Source: an uncultured Aquimonas sp. (lineage in GTDB: Bacteria; Pseudomonadota; Gammaproteobacteria; Xanthomonadales; Xanthomonadaceae). From it: 53,965 nucleotides of DNA. Positions 16,785-24,700 of this stretch are shown here, one piece after another. The DNA is taken from positions 1-53,965 of the forward strand of contig NZ_CALART010000052.1 of the NCBI RefSeq assembly GCF_937888285.1, given 5' to 3'. A program made the translations under genes and the position numbers. The notes under the pieces are model-generated. The model ran no database searches. It saw only the letters and a list, made by a program, of their open reading frames with translations, and was not told the DNA's origin. The first letter of the stretch is position 1. Every line of letters begins with the position of its first letter.

Positions 16785-18035
16785 ATGCATGCGCTTGCGG
16801 ACAACGTGAAGACCTACCTCGTCGGCGGCGCCGTGCGCGACGCGCTGCTTGGCCTGCCTGCAGGCGACCGCGACTTCGTGGTGGTCGGCGCCAGCGTGCA
16901 GCAGATGCTGGATGCCGGCTACCGGCAGGTGGGCCGCGACTTCCCGGTTTTCCTGCATCCCGAAACCGGCGAGGAACACGCGCTGGCACGCACCGAGCGC
17001 AAGTCCGGGCGCGGCTACACCGGCTTCGTGGTGCATGCCGACCCGTCGGTGACGCTGGAGGACGACCTGCGTCGCCGGGACTTCACCATCAACGCCATCG
17101 CCCGCGCCGGCGACGGCACGCTGGTCGATCCGTTCGGCGGCGCGCGCGACATCGAAGCGCGCGTGCTGCGCCATGTCGGCGACGCCTTCGTCGAGGATCC
17201 CCTGCGGGTGCTGCGCGCTGCGCGCTTCATGGCGCGCTTCGCGCCGCTGGGTTTCACCGTCGCCCCGGAAACGCTGGCGCTGATGCGGCAGATGGTCGCC
17301 AGCGGCGAGCTGGCCGAACTGGTGCCGGAGCGTGTCTGGCAGGAGCTGGCAAAGGCGCTGCGCGCCGCCGCCCCCGGCGCCTTCCTGCGCACCCTGCGCG
17401 AGGCCGACGCCCTGCGCGCGGTGCTGCCGGAAGTCGATGCGCTGTACGGCGTGCCGCAGCGCGCGGAGTACCACCCGGAAATCGATACAGGCCTGCACTG
17501 CGAGCTGGTCTGCGACATGGCCGCCCGCCTCGCGCCGGGGGACGACCTGGTCGGCTACGCCGCGCTGTGCCACGACCTCGGCAAGGCGCTCACTCCCGCG
17601 GACGTGCTGCCGAAGCACCTGATGCACGAGCAGCGTGGGGTCGCCCCCGCAATCGCCATGAGCCAGCGCCTGAAAGTGCCGAACGAACACCGCGAGCTGG
17701 CAGTGGCCTGCTGCCGCGAACACCTCAATGTCCATCGCATCGCCGAACTGAAAGCCGCGACCGTGCACGAACTGATCGCCCGCTGCGACGGATTCCGCAA
17801 GCCGGCCCGCATCGACCAGCTCGCCAGCGTCTGCGAAGCCGACGCGCGCGGCCGTGCCGGCAGGGGCGAAGCCGACTATCCGCAGGCCGACACGCTGCGT
17901 CGCCTGCACGCAGCGGCCATGGCGGTGCGCGGTGCGGATATCGCCGCGCAGGGCGTCATCGGCCCGGCGTTCGGTGAGGCGCTGCGCAAGGCGCGGATCG
18001 CGGCGATTGCCGCCGCCCGCCAGCCCTCGGACTGA
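16785..18035 (+). CDS. cca: CCA-adding tRNA nucleotidyltransferase
   Basis: 416 residues. The class II nucleotidyltransferase head shows VGGAVRDALLGLP and GDRDFVVVG (catalytic Asp pair), then RRDFTINAIA and the DPLRVLRAARFMARF neck helix. The HD domain follows with CHDLGKALTP and its metal-ligand histidine and aspartate; this is the multifunctional gammaproteobacterial form with phosphodiesterase/phosphatase activity. It repairs or adds the 3' CCA of tRNA. Starts 22 bases after slt. Confidence 0.95.
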   Translation: MHALADNVKTYLVGGAVRDALLGLPAGDRDFVVVGASVQQMLDAGYRQVGRDFPVFLHPETGEEHALARTERKSGRGYTGFVVHADPSVTLEDDLRRRDFTINAIARAGDGTLVDPFGGARDIEARVLRHVGDAFVEDPLRVLRAARFMARFAPLGFTVAPETLALMRQMVASGELAELVPERVWQELAKALRAAAPGAFLRTLREADALRAVLPEVDALYGVPQRAEYHPEIDTGLHCELVCDMAARLAPGDDLVGYAALCHDLGKALTPADVLPKHLMHEQRGVAPAIAMSQRLKVPNEHRELAVACCREHLNVHRIAELKAATVHELIARCDGFRKPARIDQLASVCEADARGRAGRGEADYPQADTLRRLHAAAMAVRGADIAAQGVIGPAFGEALRKARIAAIAAARQPSD

Positions 18036-18088
18036 GAGAGCCCCCGGCGGAACAGGCGCAGCGCGCGATCTTGCTGGACCGGCAGGCG

Positions 18089-18496
18089 TCAGTGGCGCCG
18101 ATCGAAGCGCAGCAGAAAATCGCGCAGCGGGGTGAATGCGGTGGCCAGCCCGATCAGGACGCCAAGCGTATTGGCCAGCGCATCGTTGCGGTCGAGCATC
18201 CGGCCCAGCTTCATCGACGCCTGCAGGTACTCCAGACCGATCCCCATCAATACCAGCAGCAGGCAGATGAAGCCCCACGACAGCCGCCGCGCGAACAGCT
18301 GCACCGCGCCCGCCGCCAGCGCCGCGTAGGCGGCGAAATGCTCCAGCTTGTCGCTGACCGGCAGCGGCGGCAGGTCCTTGCCAGGCAGCAGCGAACCGAT
18401 CACCACGATGGCGATCGCCAGCATCCACAGTCCGGCCCACAGCCAAGGCCGCCTGAACGGCTTGAGCGAACGGCCGATACGTGGCGCGCGGCTCAC
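18089..18496 (-). CDS. VanZ-family membrane protein
   Basis: 135 residues with four hydrophobic helices. The VanZ-type motifs SDKLEHFAAYAALA and the Glu in GIGLEYLQ followed by DRNDALANTLGVLIG are visible. The family takes its name from a teicoplanin-resistance protein, but most members have no known role. It is the last gene of the minus-strand run that starts at folB, 10 bases after midA. Confidence 0.8.
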   Translation of the reverse strand: MSRAPRIGRSLKPFRRPWLWAGLWMLAIAIVVIGSLLPGKDLPPLPVSDKLEHFAAYAALAAGAVQLFARRLSWGFICLLLVLMGIGLEYLQASMKLGRMLDRNDALANTLGVLIGLATAFTPLRDFLLRFDRRH

Positions 18497-18506
18497 CGGC
18501 AGCAGC

Positions 18507-19697
18507 TCACAGGCGATGGCTCAGGTCGCCGACCAGGAAGGCCGCGTCGAGTTCGACGCCGCGCTGGAAGCCGATCGCCTGGAAGCGCTCGCCCATCTCG
18601 CTGGGCAGGGTCAGGATCTTGGCCTGCTGGCGCAGGTTGTGGCGCGCCACTTCATCGGCGGTCTGCGCTTCGGCAGCGGCAAGGTTTTCCTGCAACCGGT
18701 TGCCGAGCAGGAAGCTGGCCTGCGAGCAGTAACCGGAGAACTCGAAGCCCGCACCCACGCCGGCTTCGGCCAGCGCGGTGAAATCCACCGAGGCGGTGAT
18801 GTCCTGTAAGCCGGGCCAGGCGAACACGTCATTGGTGACGTGGTGCTGGCGGAACGCGCGCAGGGTGCCATCGTCGCGACCTGGCTGGTAGTACTCGCCG
18901 CGCGAATAGCCATAGTCGATGAACAGCAGCGCGCCGTTGCGCAGGCCGCCGGCCACCGCCTGCAGCCAGTACGGCAGCTGCGCCAGCACCTCGCTGCGGT
19001 AACCATCGGCGAACGGCGCCGGCAACTGCGATTCGACGCGGCGCACGGCGGCCGCCAGCATCGGGTCGGCGGGTTGCTCGGCACGCACGAAGCGGCCTTC
19101 GCCATCCAGCGACACGCACTCCTCCAGCACCTCGCCAGCGCGAATGGCGAAGCGCGGCGTCGGCAGCGCATCGATCACCTCGTTGGCGAACAGCACGCCG
19201 TCCCACGGTTCCGAGATCGGCCCGTCCAGCCATTCCACCCGTGCGAACAGCTCCGCCGGCAGCCGCGCCTGCAGCCGCTCACGCTGGCGCTGGCGCAGGT
19301 CGGCGCTGGGCTCCAGGATCGCGTAGCGCGCCGGCGGCACGCCATCGGCCTGCAGCTTTTCCAGGCAGGCCTCGGCGAACGCACCGCTGCCGCCGCCCAC
19401 CTCCATGAACACCGCACCCTTGCCGGCCTGCCGCAGCGCCGGCGCCAGCGCGTCAGCCACGCAGGCCGCGAACAGCGGCGAGCGCTCCGGCGCGGTGGTG
19501 AAGTCGCCGCCCGGGCCGAACTTGTGCGCGCCGGCGCTGTAGTAGCCCAGTCCCGGCGCATACAGCGCCAGCTCCATGAATTTCCAGAACGGGATGCGAC
19601 CGCCGGCAGCGATGATCTGTTCCTGGATCACCTCGCGCAGGTGCGCGCTGTGCGCCTGCGCATCGGCGGACGGCACCGGCAGCGTGGAAGCGGCCAT
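18507..19697 (-). CDS. MidA/NDUFAF7-type SAM-dependent methyltransferase
   Basis: 396 residues. N-terminal GGRIPFWKFMELALYAPGLG and the DFTTAPERSPLF segment are typical of the MidA/DUF185 family. The SAM-binding glycine motif is EVGGGSGAFAE, followed by FANEVIDALP. In mitochondria the homologue (NDUFAF7) methylates an arginine of complex I subunit NDUFS2; the bacterial target is not established. Its ATG shares one base with the stop of the upstream PTPS gene (TGATG), indicating translational coupling. Confidence 0.9.
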   Translation of the reverse strand: MAASTLPVPSADAQAHSAHLREVIQEQIIAAGGRIPFWKFMELALYAPGLGYYSAGAHKFGPGGDFTTAPERSPLFAACVADALAPALRQAGKGAVFMEVGGGSGAFAEACLEKLQADGVPPARYAILEPSADLRQRQRERLQARLPAELFARVEWLDGPISEPWDGVLFANEVIDALPTPRFAIRAGEVLEECVSLDGEGRFVRAEQPADPMLAAAVRRVESQLPAPFADGYRSEVLAQLPYWLQAVAGGLRNGALLFIDYGYSRGEYYQPGRDDGTLRAFRQHHVTNDVFAWPGLQDITASVDFTALAEAGVGAGFEFSGYCSQASFLLGNRLQENLAAAEAQTADEVARHNLRQQAKILTLPSEMGERFQAIGFQRGVELDAAFLVGDLSHRL

Positions 19698-20188
19698 CAG
19701 TCGAGCGCCATGCGCCGGCCGGCGCTCTGTCCCGGTCCGGAAAACACCCGCACCTCGATCGCCGCGATGGCGTGCGCGCGCAGCGCCTCGCGGTCCTCGC
19801 ATAGCCGCTGCAGGAACCAGTAGGCGAACTCCTCCAGGGTGGCGTTCTCGATCGGCAGCAGCAGCACGTCGCCGCGCAGGAACGGGATGCGCTGGCCGTT
19901 GAAATGCGCATGCACGTGCTCGCCGGCTTCCTCGATGCGCAGGAATTTCGACCGCGTCGGCAGAATCGTCCACTCGTTCAGTTCGCGGCACAGCGCGACG
20001 ACGCGATCCTTGTAGATGCCGTAGTCGAAGCACATGCCGTTGCCCAGCATGCGTGCATGGATGTCGACCTCCACGGTGAAGTTGTGGCCGTGCAGGCGTT
20101 CGCGTTCGGTCGCGTTGAAGATGGTGAAATGCGCCGCCGAGAACTTCATGTTCTGCTTGGCCAGGCGGATGACGACGGACGGGCTCAT
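19697..20188 (-). CDS. 6-pyruvoyltetrahydropterin synthase homologue, PTPS-III-like
   Basis: 163 residues, the T-fold PTPS/QueD family. Zinc ligands are His20 (FSAAH), His33 and His35 (LHGH). The catalytic Cys that QueD and animal PTPS carry just before HGH is missing; the sequence is RERLHGHNF, with Glu30 in an E-x-x-H-G-H motif. That is the hallmark of PTPS-III, which can cleave dihydroneopterin triphosphate to 6-hydroxymethyldihydropterin and replaces FolB in some organisms. Its start overlaps the SDR stop (ATGA). I infer a pterin or folate role rather than queuosine. Confidence 0.85.
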   Translation of the reverse strand: MSPSVVIRLAKQNMKFSAAHFTIFNATERERLHGHNFTVEVDIHARMLGNGMCFDYGIYKDRVVALCRELNEWTILPTRSKFLRIEEAGEHVHAHFNGQRIPFLRGDVLLLPIENATLEEFAYWFLQRLCEDREALRAHAIAAIEVRVFSGPGQSAGRRMALD

Positions 20189-20889
20189 GGGAAATCCGCC
20201 TCTTCGATGTCGCCGAGCTGCGGGCGCATCAGGATGTCCTCGACCACCGTGCGCGCCGACAGCGACCACGCCGTCCACGCCATCTCCGCCACGTCCGCGG
20301 CCGGCATCAGCCGTTCCGGCGGCAGCGGCACGCCGTCCCACGAGGCGGTCAGGGTCGCGCCCGGCAGCAGCGCCACCACGCGCACGCCGTGCGGCTTCAT
20401 TTCCTCGCGCAGGTTGCGCGAGAAGCCGTACAGCGCGTGCTTGGCGATGCTGTAGGAACCGCCGTTCGGGTAGGCGGCGATGGACGCGGTGCTGCACACG
20501 TTCAGCACCATGCCGCTGCGCCGTTCGACCATCTTCGGCAGCAGGCGCCTGGTCAGGCGGTAGGCGCCGAACAGGTTGGCCTGCAGCATGTCCAGCAGGG
20601 CGCCGTCGTCCTCGCCGGCGATCCCGCCGGGCCGGAACGCGCCGGCATTGTTCACCAGCAGGTCGACAGCGCCGTGCTGCGCGAGGACGTCGCGCGCCAA
20701 TGCATCCACGGCGTCGCCGTCACGCATGTCGCAGGCATGGCATTCGACCTGCGGCAGTGCGGCGCGCAGCGCGTCCAGCGCCGCCTGTCCGCGCGCGCAG
20801 GCGATCACGGTGGCGTCTTCGCGGGCGAAGCGTTCGACGATGGCGCGGCCGATCCCGCGCGAGGCGCCGGTCACCAGCACCACGCTCAT
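20185..20889 (-). CDS. Short-chain dehydrogenase/reductase in a pterin operon
   Basis: 234 residues, classical SDR. Cofactor loop TGASRGIG at residues 7-14, NNAG near 80, catalytic Ser in NVCSTASIAA and YSIAK as the Tyr-Lys pair. It lies between folB and the PTPS-like gene, overlapping each by ATGA. That position suggests a pteridine substrate (FolM/sepiapterin-reductase-like activity), but nothing in the sequence proves it; many SDRs act on unrelated ketones. Confidence 0.85.
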   Translation of the reverse strand: MSVVLVTGASRGIGRAIVERFAREDATVIACARGQAALDALRAALPQVECHACDMRDGDAVDALARDVLAQHGAVDLLVNNAGAFRPGGIAGEDDGALLDMLQANLFGAYRLTRRLLPKMVERRSGMVLNVCSTASIAAYPNGGSYSIAKHALYGFSRNLREEMKPHGVRVVALLPGATLTASWDGVPLPPERLMPAADVAEMAWTAWSLSARTVVEDILMRPQLGDIEEADFP

Positions 20890-21245
20890 GCAAAACTCCC
20901 GCGCTCGATCTCCACGCCCACCGCCGCGGCGTTCGCCAGCGCGTCCGGCTTGGACAACTTCAGCCGCACCGCCTTGGCGCCGAATTCGGTCAGTATCAGG
21001 TCGGCGCAGCATTCGGCCAGCGTTTCCACCAGCATGAAGTCGGTCTGCGCAACGTAGTCGGCCAGCCGCAGGCTCACCGCCTCGTAGTCCAGCGCATCGG
21101 CCAGCGTGTCGCTGCTGGCGGCAATGCGGTTGTCGAAGCGCATGCGGATGTCCAGCAGCACCGGCTGGGTGGCGTGGCGCTCGCGGTCGTGCACGCCGAT
21201 CAGGGCGTCCAGGCGCAGGCCTTCGATGAAAACGGTGTCGGTCAT
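20886..21245 (-). CDS. folB: Dihydroneopterin aldolase
   Basis: 119 residues, the usual FolB length. It opens MTDTVFIEGLRLDALIGVHD, and the C-terminal catalytic Lys segment VRLKLSKPDAL is followed by VGVEIERG. It converts 7,8-dihydroneopterin to 6-hydroxymethyl-7,8-dihydropterin plus glycolaldehyde in folate synthesis. It is the first gene of a minus-strand operon with three consecutive overlapping start/stop pairs. An upstream in-frame extension to 21314 lacks family similarity and is not used. Confidence 0.92.
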   Translation of the reverse strand: MTDTVFIEGLRLDALIGVHDRERHATQPVLLDIRMRFDNRIAASSDTLADALDYEAVSLRLADYVAQTDFMLVETLAECCADLILTEFGAKAVRLKLSKPDALANAAAVGVEIERGSFA

Positions 21246-21356
21246 GGGGCGTGTTCGCGTTCCCGGGGAACCGGATACCGCGGCGGAATGGGGATTGGAT
21301 GCACAGCTTAACAACCCGTCCGTGCGTGCCGGCGCCGCCGCGCGGCGCCCGCCCGT

Positions 21357-22373
21357 TCACACCGCCGCGAGCGTCGCCATGTCCCAGCGCGGCACCGCGC
21401 GGATCGCGGCATCGTCGTGCTGGCCGGCGGCCAGCCGCAGCGCGCCGGCAAACGCGATCATCGCGCCGTTGTCGGTGCACAGCGCCGGGCGCGGGAAGCA
21501 GGCCCGGCCGCCGCGCTTCCCGCACATCTCCACCAGCTTGGCGCGCAGCCGCCGGTTGGCGCCCACGCCGCCGGCCACGATCAGGGTGTCTGTGCCAGCC
21601 GCATCCAGTGCGCGGCCACACTTGATCGCCAGCGTGTCCACCACCGCATCCTCGAAGCCTCGGGCGATGTCGGCGCGGGTCTGCTCGGACTGGTCGCTGT
21701 CGCGCCACGCCAGCAGCACCTGCGTCTTCAGGCCGCTGAAGCTGAAATCCAGCCCCGGCCGGTCGGTCATCGGCCGAGAGAATCTGAATTTCCCCGGCAC
21801 GCCCTGCTCGGCCAGTCTGGCCAGCTGCGGCCCGCCCGGATACGGCAGGCCCATCATCTTGGCGGTCTTGTCGAAGGCCTCGCCGGCGGCGTCGTCCAGG
21901 GTTTCGCCCAGCAGCCGGTAGCTGCCGATCGCATCCACCGCCACCAGCTGGGTATGCCCGCCGGACACCAGCAAGGCCACGAACGGCGGCTGCGGTGCGT
22001 CTTCCTCGATCAGCGGCGCGAGCAGGTGGCCTTCCATGTGGTGCACGCCGATCGCCGGCACGTCCAGCGCCCATGCCAGCGAGCGGGCCACGCCCGCGCC
22101 GACCAGCAGCGCGCCCACCAGGCCGGGCCCGGCGGTATAGGCCACGCCATCGATGTCGGCGGTGGACAGGCCGGCTTCGGCCAGGGTCTGGCGGATCAGC
22201 GGCAGCAGCTTGCGCACGTGGTCGCGGCTGGCCAGCTCCGGCACCACCCCGCCGTATTCGGCGTGCAGGGCGATCTGGCTGTAGACCGCATGGGCGCGCA
22301 GGCCGCCTGCGCCGGTGTCGTAGACCGCGACGCCGGTTTCGTCGCAGGAGGATTCGATGCCAAGGACGTTCAT
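21357..22373 (-). CDS. tsaD: tRNA threonylcarbamoyladenosine transferase TsaD
   Basis: 338 residues. MNVLGIESSCDETGVAVYD opens the ASKHA fold. The metal ligands are in HMEGHLLAP, and LVSGGHTQL and GGVGANRRLR mark the nucleotide site. With TsaB, C and E it forms t6A37 on ANN-decoding tRNAs. The ATG at 22373 is preceded by a GGGGG. It is divergent from rpsU across a 90-base gap, the usual arrangement in gammaproteobacteria. Confidence 0.96.
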   Translation of the reverse strand: MNVLGIESSCDETGVAVYDTGAGGLRAHAVYSQIALHAEYGGVVPELASRDHVRKLLPLIRQTLAEAGLSTADIDGVAYTAGPGLVGALLVGAGVARSLAWALDVPAIGVHHMEGHLLAPLIEEDAPQPPFVALLVSGGHTQLVAVDAIGSYRLLGETLDDAAGEAFDKTAKMMGLPYPGGPQLARLAEQGVPGKFRFSRPMTDRPGLDFSFSGLKTQVLLAWRDSDQSEQTRADIARGFEDAVVDTLAIKCGRALDAAGTDTLIVAGGVGANRRLRAKLVEMCGKRGGRACFPRPALCTDNGAMIAFAGALRLAAGQHDDAAIRAVPRWDMATLAAV

Positions 22374-22382
22374 CCCCCTATC

Positions 22383-22412
22383 TTGCGCCGAAACCTGGGC
22401 TGCTGCTATCAT
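22383..22412 (+). promoter_or_regulatory. Promoter of rpsU
   Basis: TTGCGC (22383-22388), 18 bases, then TATCAT (22407-22412) inside the tsaD-rpsU divergent gap. The distance to the rpsU start leaves a leader of about 45 bases. Confidence 0.6.
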
Positions 22413-22463
22413 GCGCGGCTCGCCCACTTGTCCGGGCGAATTCTCCAGTCACGAGATTCCCCG

Positions 22464-22679
22464 ATGCCCAGCGTCAAAGTCCGCGAAAACGAACCGTTCG
22501 AGTTTGCCCTGCGCCGCTTCAAGCGCACCTGCGAGAAGGCCGGCGTGCTGGCCGAGACCCGCAAGCGCGAGTTCTACGAGAAGCCGACCCAGGAGCGCAA
22601 GCGCAAGGCGGCCGCCGCGGTCAAGCGCCATCTGCGTCGCGTCAGCCGCGACGTCACCAAGCGCCGTCGCCTCTACTGA
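22464..22679 (+). CDS. rpsU: 30S ribosomal protein S21
   Basis: 71 residues, highly basic, starting MPSVKVRENEPFEFALRRFK and ending TKRRRLY. This is the standard S21 of gammaproteobacteria and is complete. S21 sits near the anti-Shine-Dalgarno on the 30S platform. It opens a unit that in relatives leads into yqeY, dnaG and rpoD; here only yqeY follows in the expected place, and terminator-like hairpins separate the two. Confidence 0.98.
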   Translation: MPSVKVRENEPFEFALRRFKRTCEKAGVLAETRKREFYEKPTQERKRKAAAAVKRHLRRVSRDVTKRRRLY

Positions 22680-22685
22680 GGCCTC

Positions 22686-22763
22686 GCCCGGCCCGCATGG
22701 CCGGGGCTTGAATTCTTGAAGGGAATCCGGAGCCGGTGTTGCGCAAGCGACACCGGCTTTTCC
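22686..22763 (+). terminator. rpsU terminator (hairpins with T-run)
   Basis: AGCCGGTGT (22731-22739) pairs with ACACCGGCT (22750-22758) around a 10-base loop and is followed by a T-rich stretch (tttcctgttt). A second GC hairpin, GCCCGGCC with GGCCGGGGC, lies just upstream at 22686-22707. The first is a good intrinsic terminator and may be leaky, setting the S21 to YqeY ratio. Confidence 0.75.
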
Positions 22764-22857
22764 TGTTTGCGCGCGTTGGCCGCGAATCCTCGCGGGCGCG
22801 CCAGTTCCGATGTCCCGCTCTTTCCTGAGCCGCATCCCCGCACATCCGAGGTGAGCC

Positions 22858-23304
22858 ATGAGCCTGAAACAGCGACTGACCGATGACATGAAGGCCGCCA
22901 TGAAGGGCGGCGACAAGGAGCGGTTGGCGGTCATCCGCCTGGTCAATGCCGCGATCAAGCAGCGCGAAGTCGACGAACGCATCCAGCTCGACGACACCCA
23001 GGTGCTGTCGGTGCTGGAGAAGATGATCAAGCAGCGCCGCGATTCGGTCAGCCAGTACGAGGCTGCCAACCGCGAGGATCTGGCCGCGATCGAGCGCTTC
23101 GAGATCAGCGTGATCCAGGACTACATGCCGCAGGCGCTGAGCGAGGCCGAGATCGACGCCCTGATCGAGGCCGCGATCGCCGAAACCGGTGCCGCCAGCG
23201 GCCGCGACATGGGCAAGGTGGTCGGTGTGCTGAAGCCCAAGGTGGCGGGCCGCGCCGACATGGGTGCCGTGTCCGCCCGCATCAAGGCGCGCCTGGGCGG
23301 CTGA
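22858..23304 (+). CDS. yqeY: YqeY / GatB-related domain protein
   Basis: 148 residues, single GatB/YqeY helical domain, starting MSLKQRLTDDMKAAMKGGDK. The C-terminal KPKVAGRADMGAVSARIKARL is the conserved tail that in GatB contacts tRNA. The molecular role of the free-standing protein is unsettled; a role in tRNA-dependent amidation has been proposed. Good ribosome site (GAGGTG) ahead of the ATG. It follows rpsU as in relatives, but dnaG does not follow. Confidence 0.94.
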   Translation: MSLKQRLTDDMKAAMKGGDKERLAVIRLVNAAIKQREVDERIQLDDTQVLSVLEKMIKQRRDSVSQYEAANREDLAAIERFEISVIQDYMPQALSEAEIDALIEAAIAETGAASGRDMGKVVGVLKPKVAGRADMGAVSARIKARLGG

Positions 23305-23324
23305 AGCCGCGCGGCGCCAAGGCC

Positions 23325-24584
23325 TTGAGCGCATCCGATCCCGTGGACGGCCTCGCCAGCGAGGCCGCTGCCGCAGCGCCGCCGCCCCGGCGGCGCGCGG
23401 CCCTGCTGTTCATCTTCATCACCGTCGCGCTGGACATCCTGGCGCTGGGCCTGATCATTCCGATCCTGCCCAAGCTGATCCTCGAGTTCAGCAGCGGTGA
23501 TTCGGCCCGCGCGGCCACGCTGTACGGATTGTTCGCCGTCGCCTTTGCCGGGATGCAGTTCCTGGCCTCGCCGGTGCTGGGCGCACTGTCCGACCGCTTC
23601 GGGCGGCGGCCGGTGATCCTGCTGTCGAACCTGGGCCTCGGGCTCGACTACATCCTGATGGCGCTGGCGCCCAGCCTGTGGTGGCTGCTGGTGGGGCGCC
23701 TGCTCGCCGGCATCACCGCCGCCAGCATCACCACGGCCAACGCCTACATTGCCGATGTCACCCCGCCGGAAAAGCGCGCCGCTGGCTTCGGCATCCTCGG
23801 CGCCGCCTTCGGTCTCGGTTTCGTGATCGGCCCGGCGCTGGGGGGCGTGCTTGGCAGCATCGACCTGCGCCTGCCCTTCTGGGTGGCGGCGGCCTTGAGC
23901 CTCGCCAATTTCGTTTACGGCTGGCTGATCCTTCCGGAATCGCTGCCGGCCGAGAAGCGCCGGCCCTTCGCCTGGCGCGGGGCGAATCCGCTCGGCGCGC
24001 TCAAGTTCCTGCGGGCGCACCCGGGCGTACCGGTGCTGGCTGGCGGCCTGTTCCTGAGCCAGCTCGCGCACATGGCCCTGCCCGCAGCCTTCGTGCTGTA
24101 CGCCGACTACCGCTACGGTTGGGACGAGCGCGAGGTCGGCCTAGCGCTGGCCCTGGTCGGCATCTGCTCGGCGGTGGTGCAGGCCGGCCTGGTGCGACGG
24201 GTGATCCCGCGCATCGGAGAGCGTCGCGGCCTGCTCTTCGGCCTGTCCATGGGCGCTGCGGGTTTCGCCCTCTACGGCTTCGCCAGCGAGGGCTGGATCC
24301 TGCTGCTCGGCGTGCCGGTGATGGCGCTGTGGGGCTTCGCCATGCCCTCGGCCCAGGGCCTGCTGACCCGCCACGTCGAAGCCGAAGCCCAGGGCCGCCT
24401 GCAGGGCGCACTGACCAGCCTGACCGGCATCGCCGGCATCATCGGCCCGCTGATGTTCAGCCAGATCCTGGCAGCCGCGATCGGCCCGCTGAAGGCCTGG
24501 AACCTGCCGGGCGCGCCCTTTCTGCTGGCGGCGGCGCTGCTGGTGATCGCGGCCCTGCTGGTGCGCGCCCGAGTCCGAAGCTGA
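23325..24584 (+). CDS. MFS drug/metabolite exporter, TetA-like (DHA1)
   Basis: 419 residues with 12 predicted membrane helices. Motif A is in the loop between helices 2 and 3 (GALSDRFGRRPVILLS), and the helix-5 GPALGGVLG matches motif C of proton-driven antiporters. Overall it resembles TetA-type MFS proteins, whose substrates range from tetracycline to ordinary metabolites. The frame opens with TTG at 23325; an in-frame GTG at 23343 is an alternative and neither has a strong ribosome site. It starts 20 bases after yqeY, where dnaG would be expected. Confidence 0.85.
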   Translation: MSASDPVDGLASEAAAAAPPPRRRAALLFIFITVALDILALGLIIPILPKLILEFSSGDSARAATLYGLFAVAFAGMQFLASPVLGALSDRFGRRPVILLSNLGLGLDYILMALAPSLWWLLVGRLLAGITAASITTANAYIADVTPPEKRAAGFGILGAAFGLGFVIGPALGGVLGSIDLRLPFWVAAALSLANFVYGWLILPESLPAEKRRPFAWRGANPLGALKFLRAHPGVPVLAGGLFLSQLAHMALPAAFVLYADYRYGWDEREVGLALALVGICSAVVQAGLVRRVIPRIGERRGLLFGLSMGAAGFALYGFASEGWILLLGVPVMALWGFAMPSAQGLLTRHVEAEAQGRLQGALTSLTGIAGIIGPLMFSQILAAAIGPLKAWNLPGAPFLLAAALLVIAALLVRARVRS

Positions 24585-24700
24585 ACGGAAGCGGGCAGGC
24601 TCCCCTGTCGGCACAACCCCGCGCGAGCGCATCCTCCGTATCCGCCAGCCGTCGCCGCGATCCGCGTCGGCATTGTCCGCACACCGAATGGAGGTCCACC

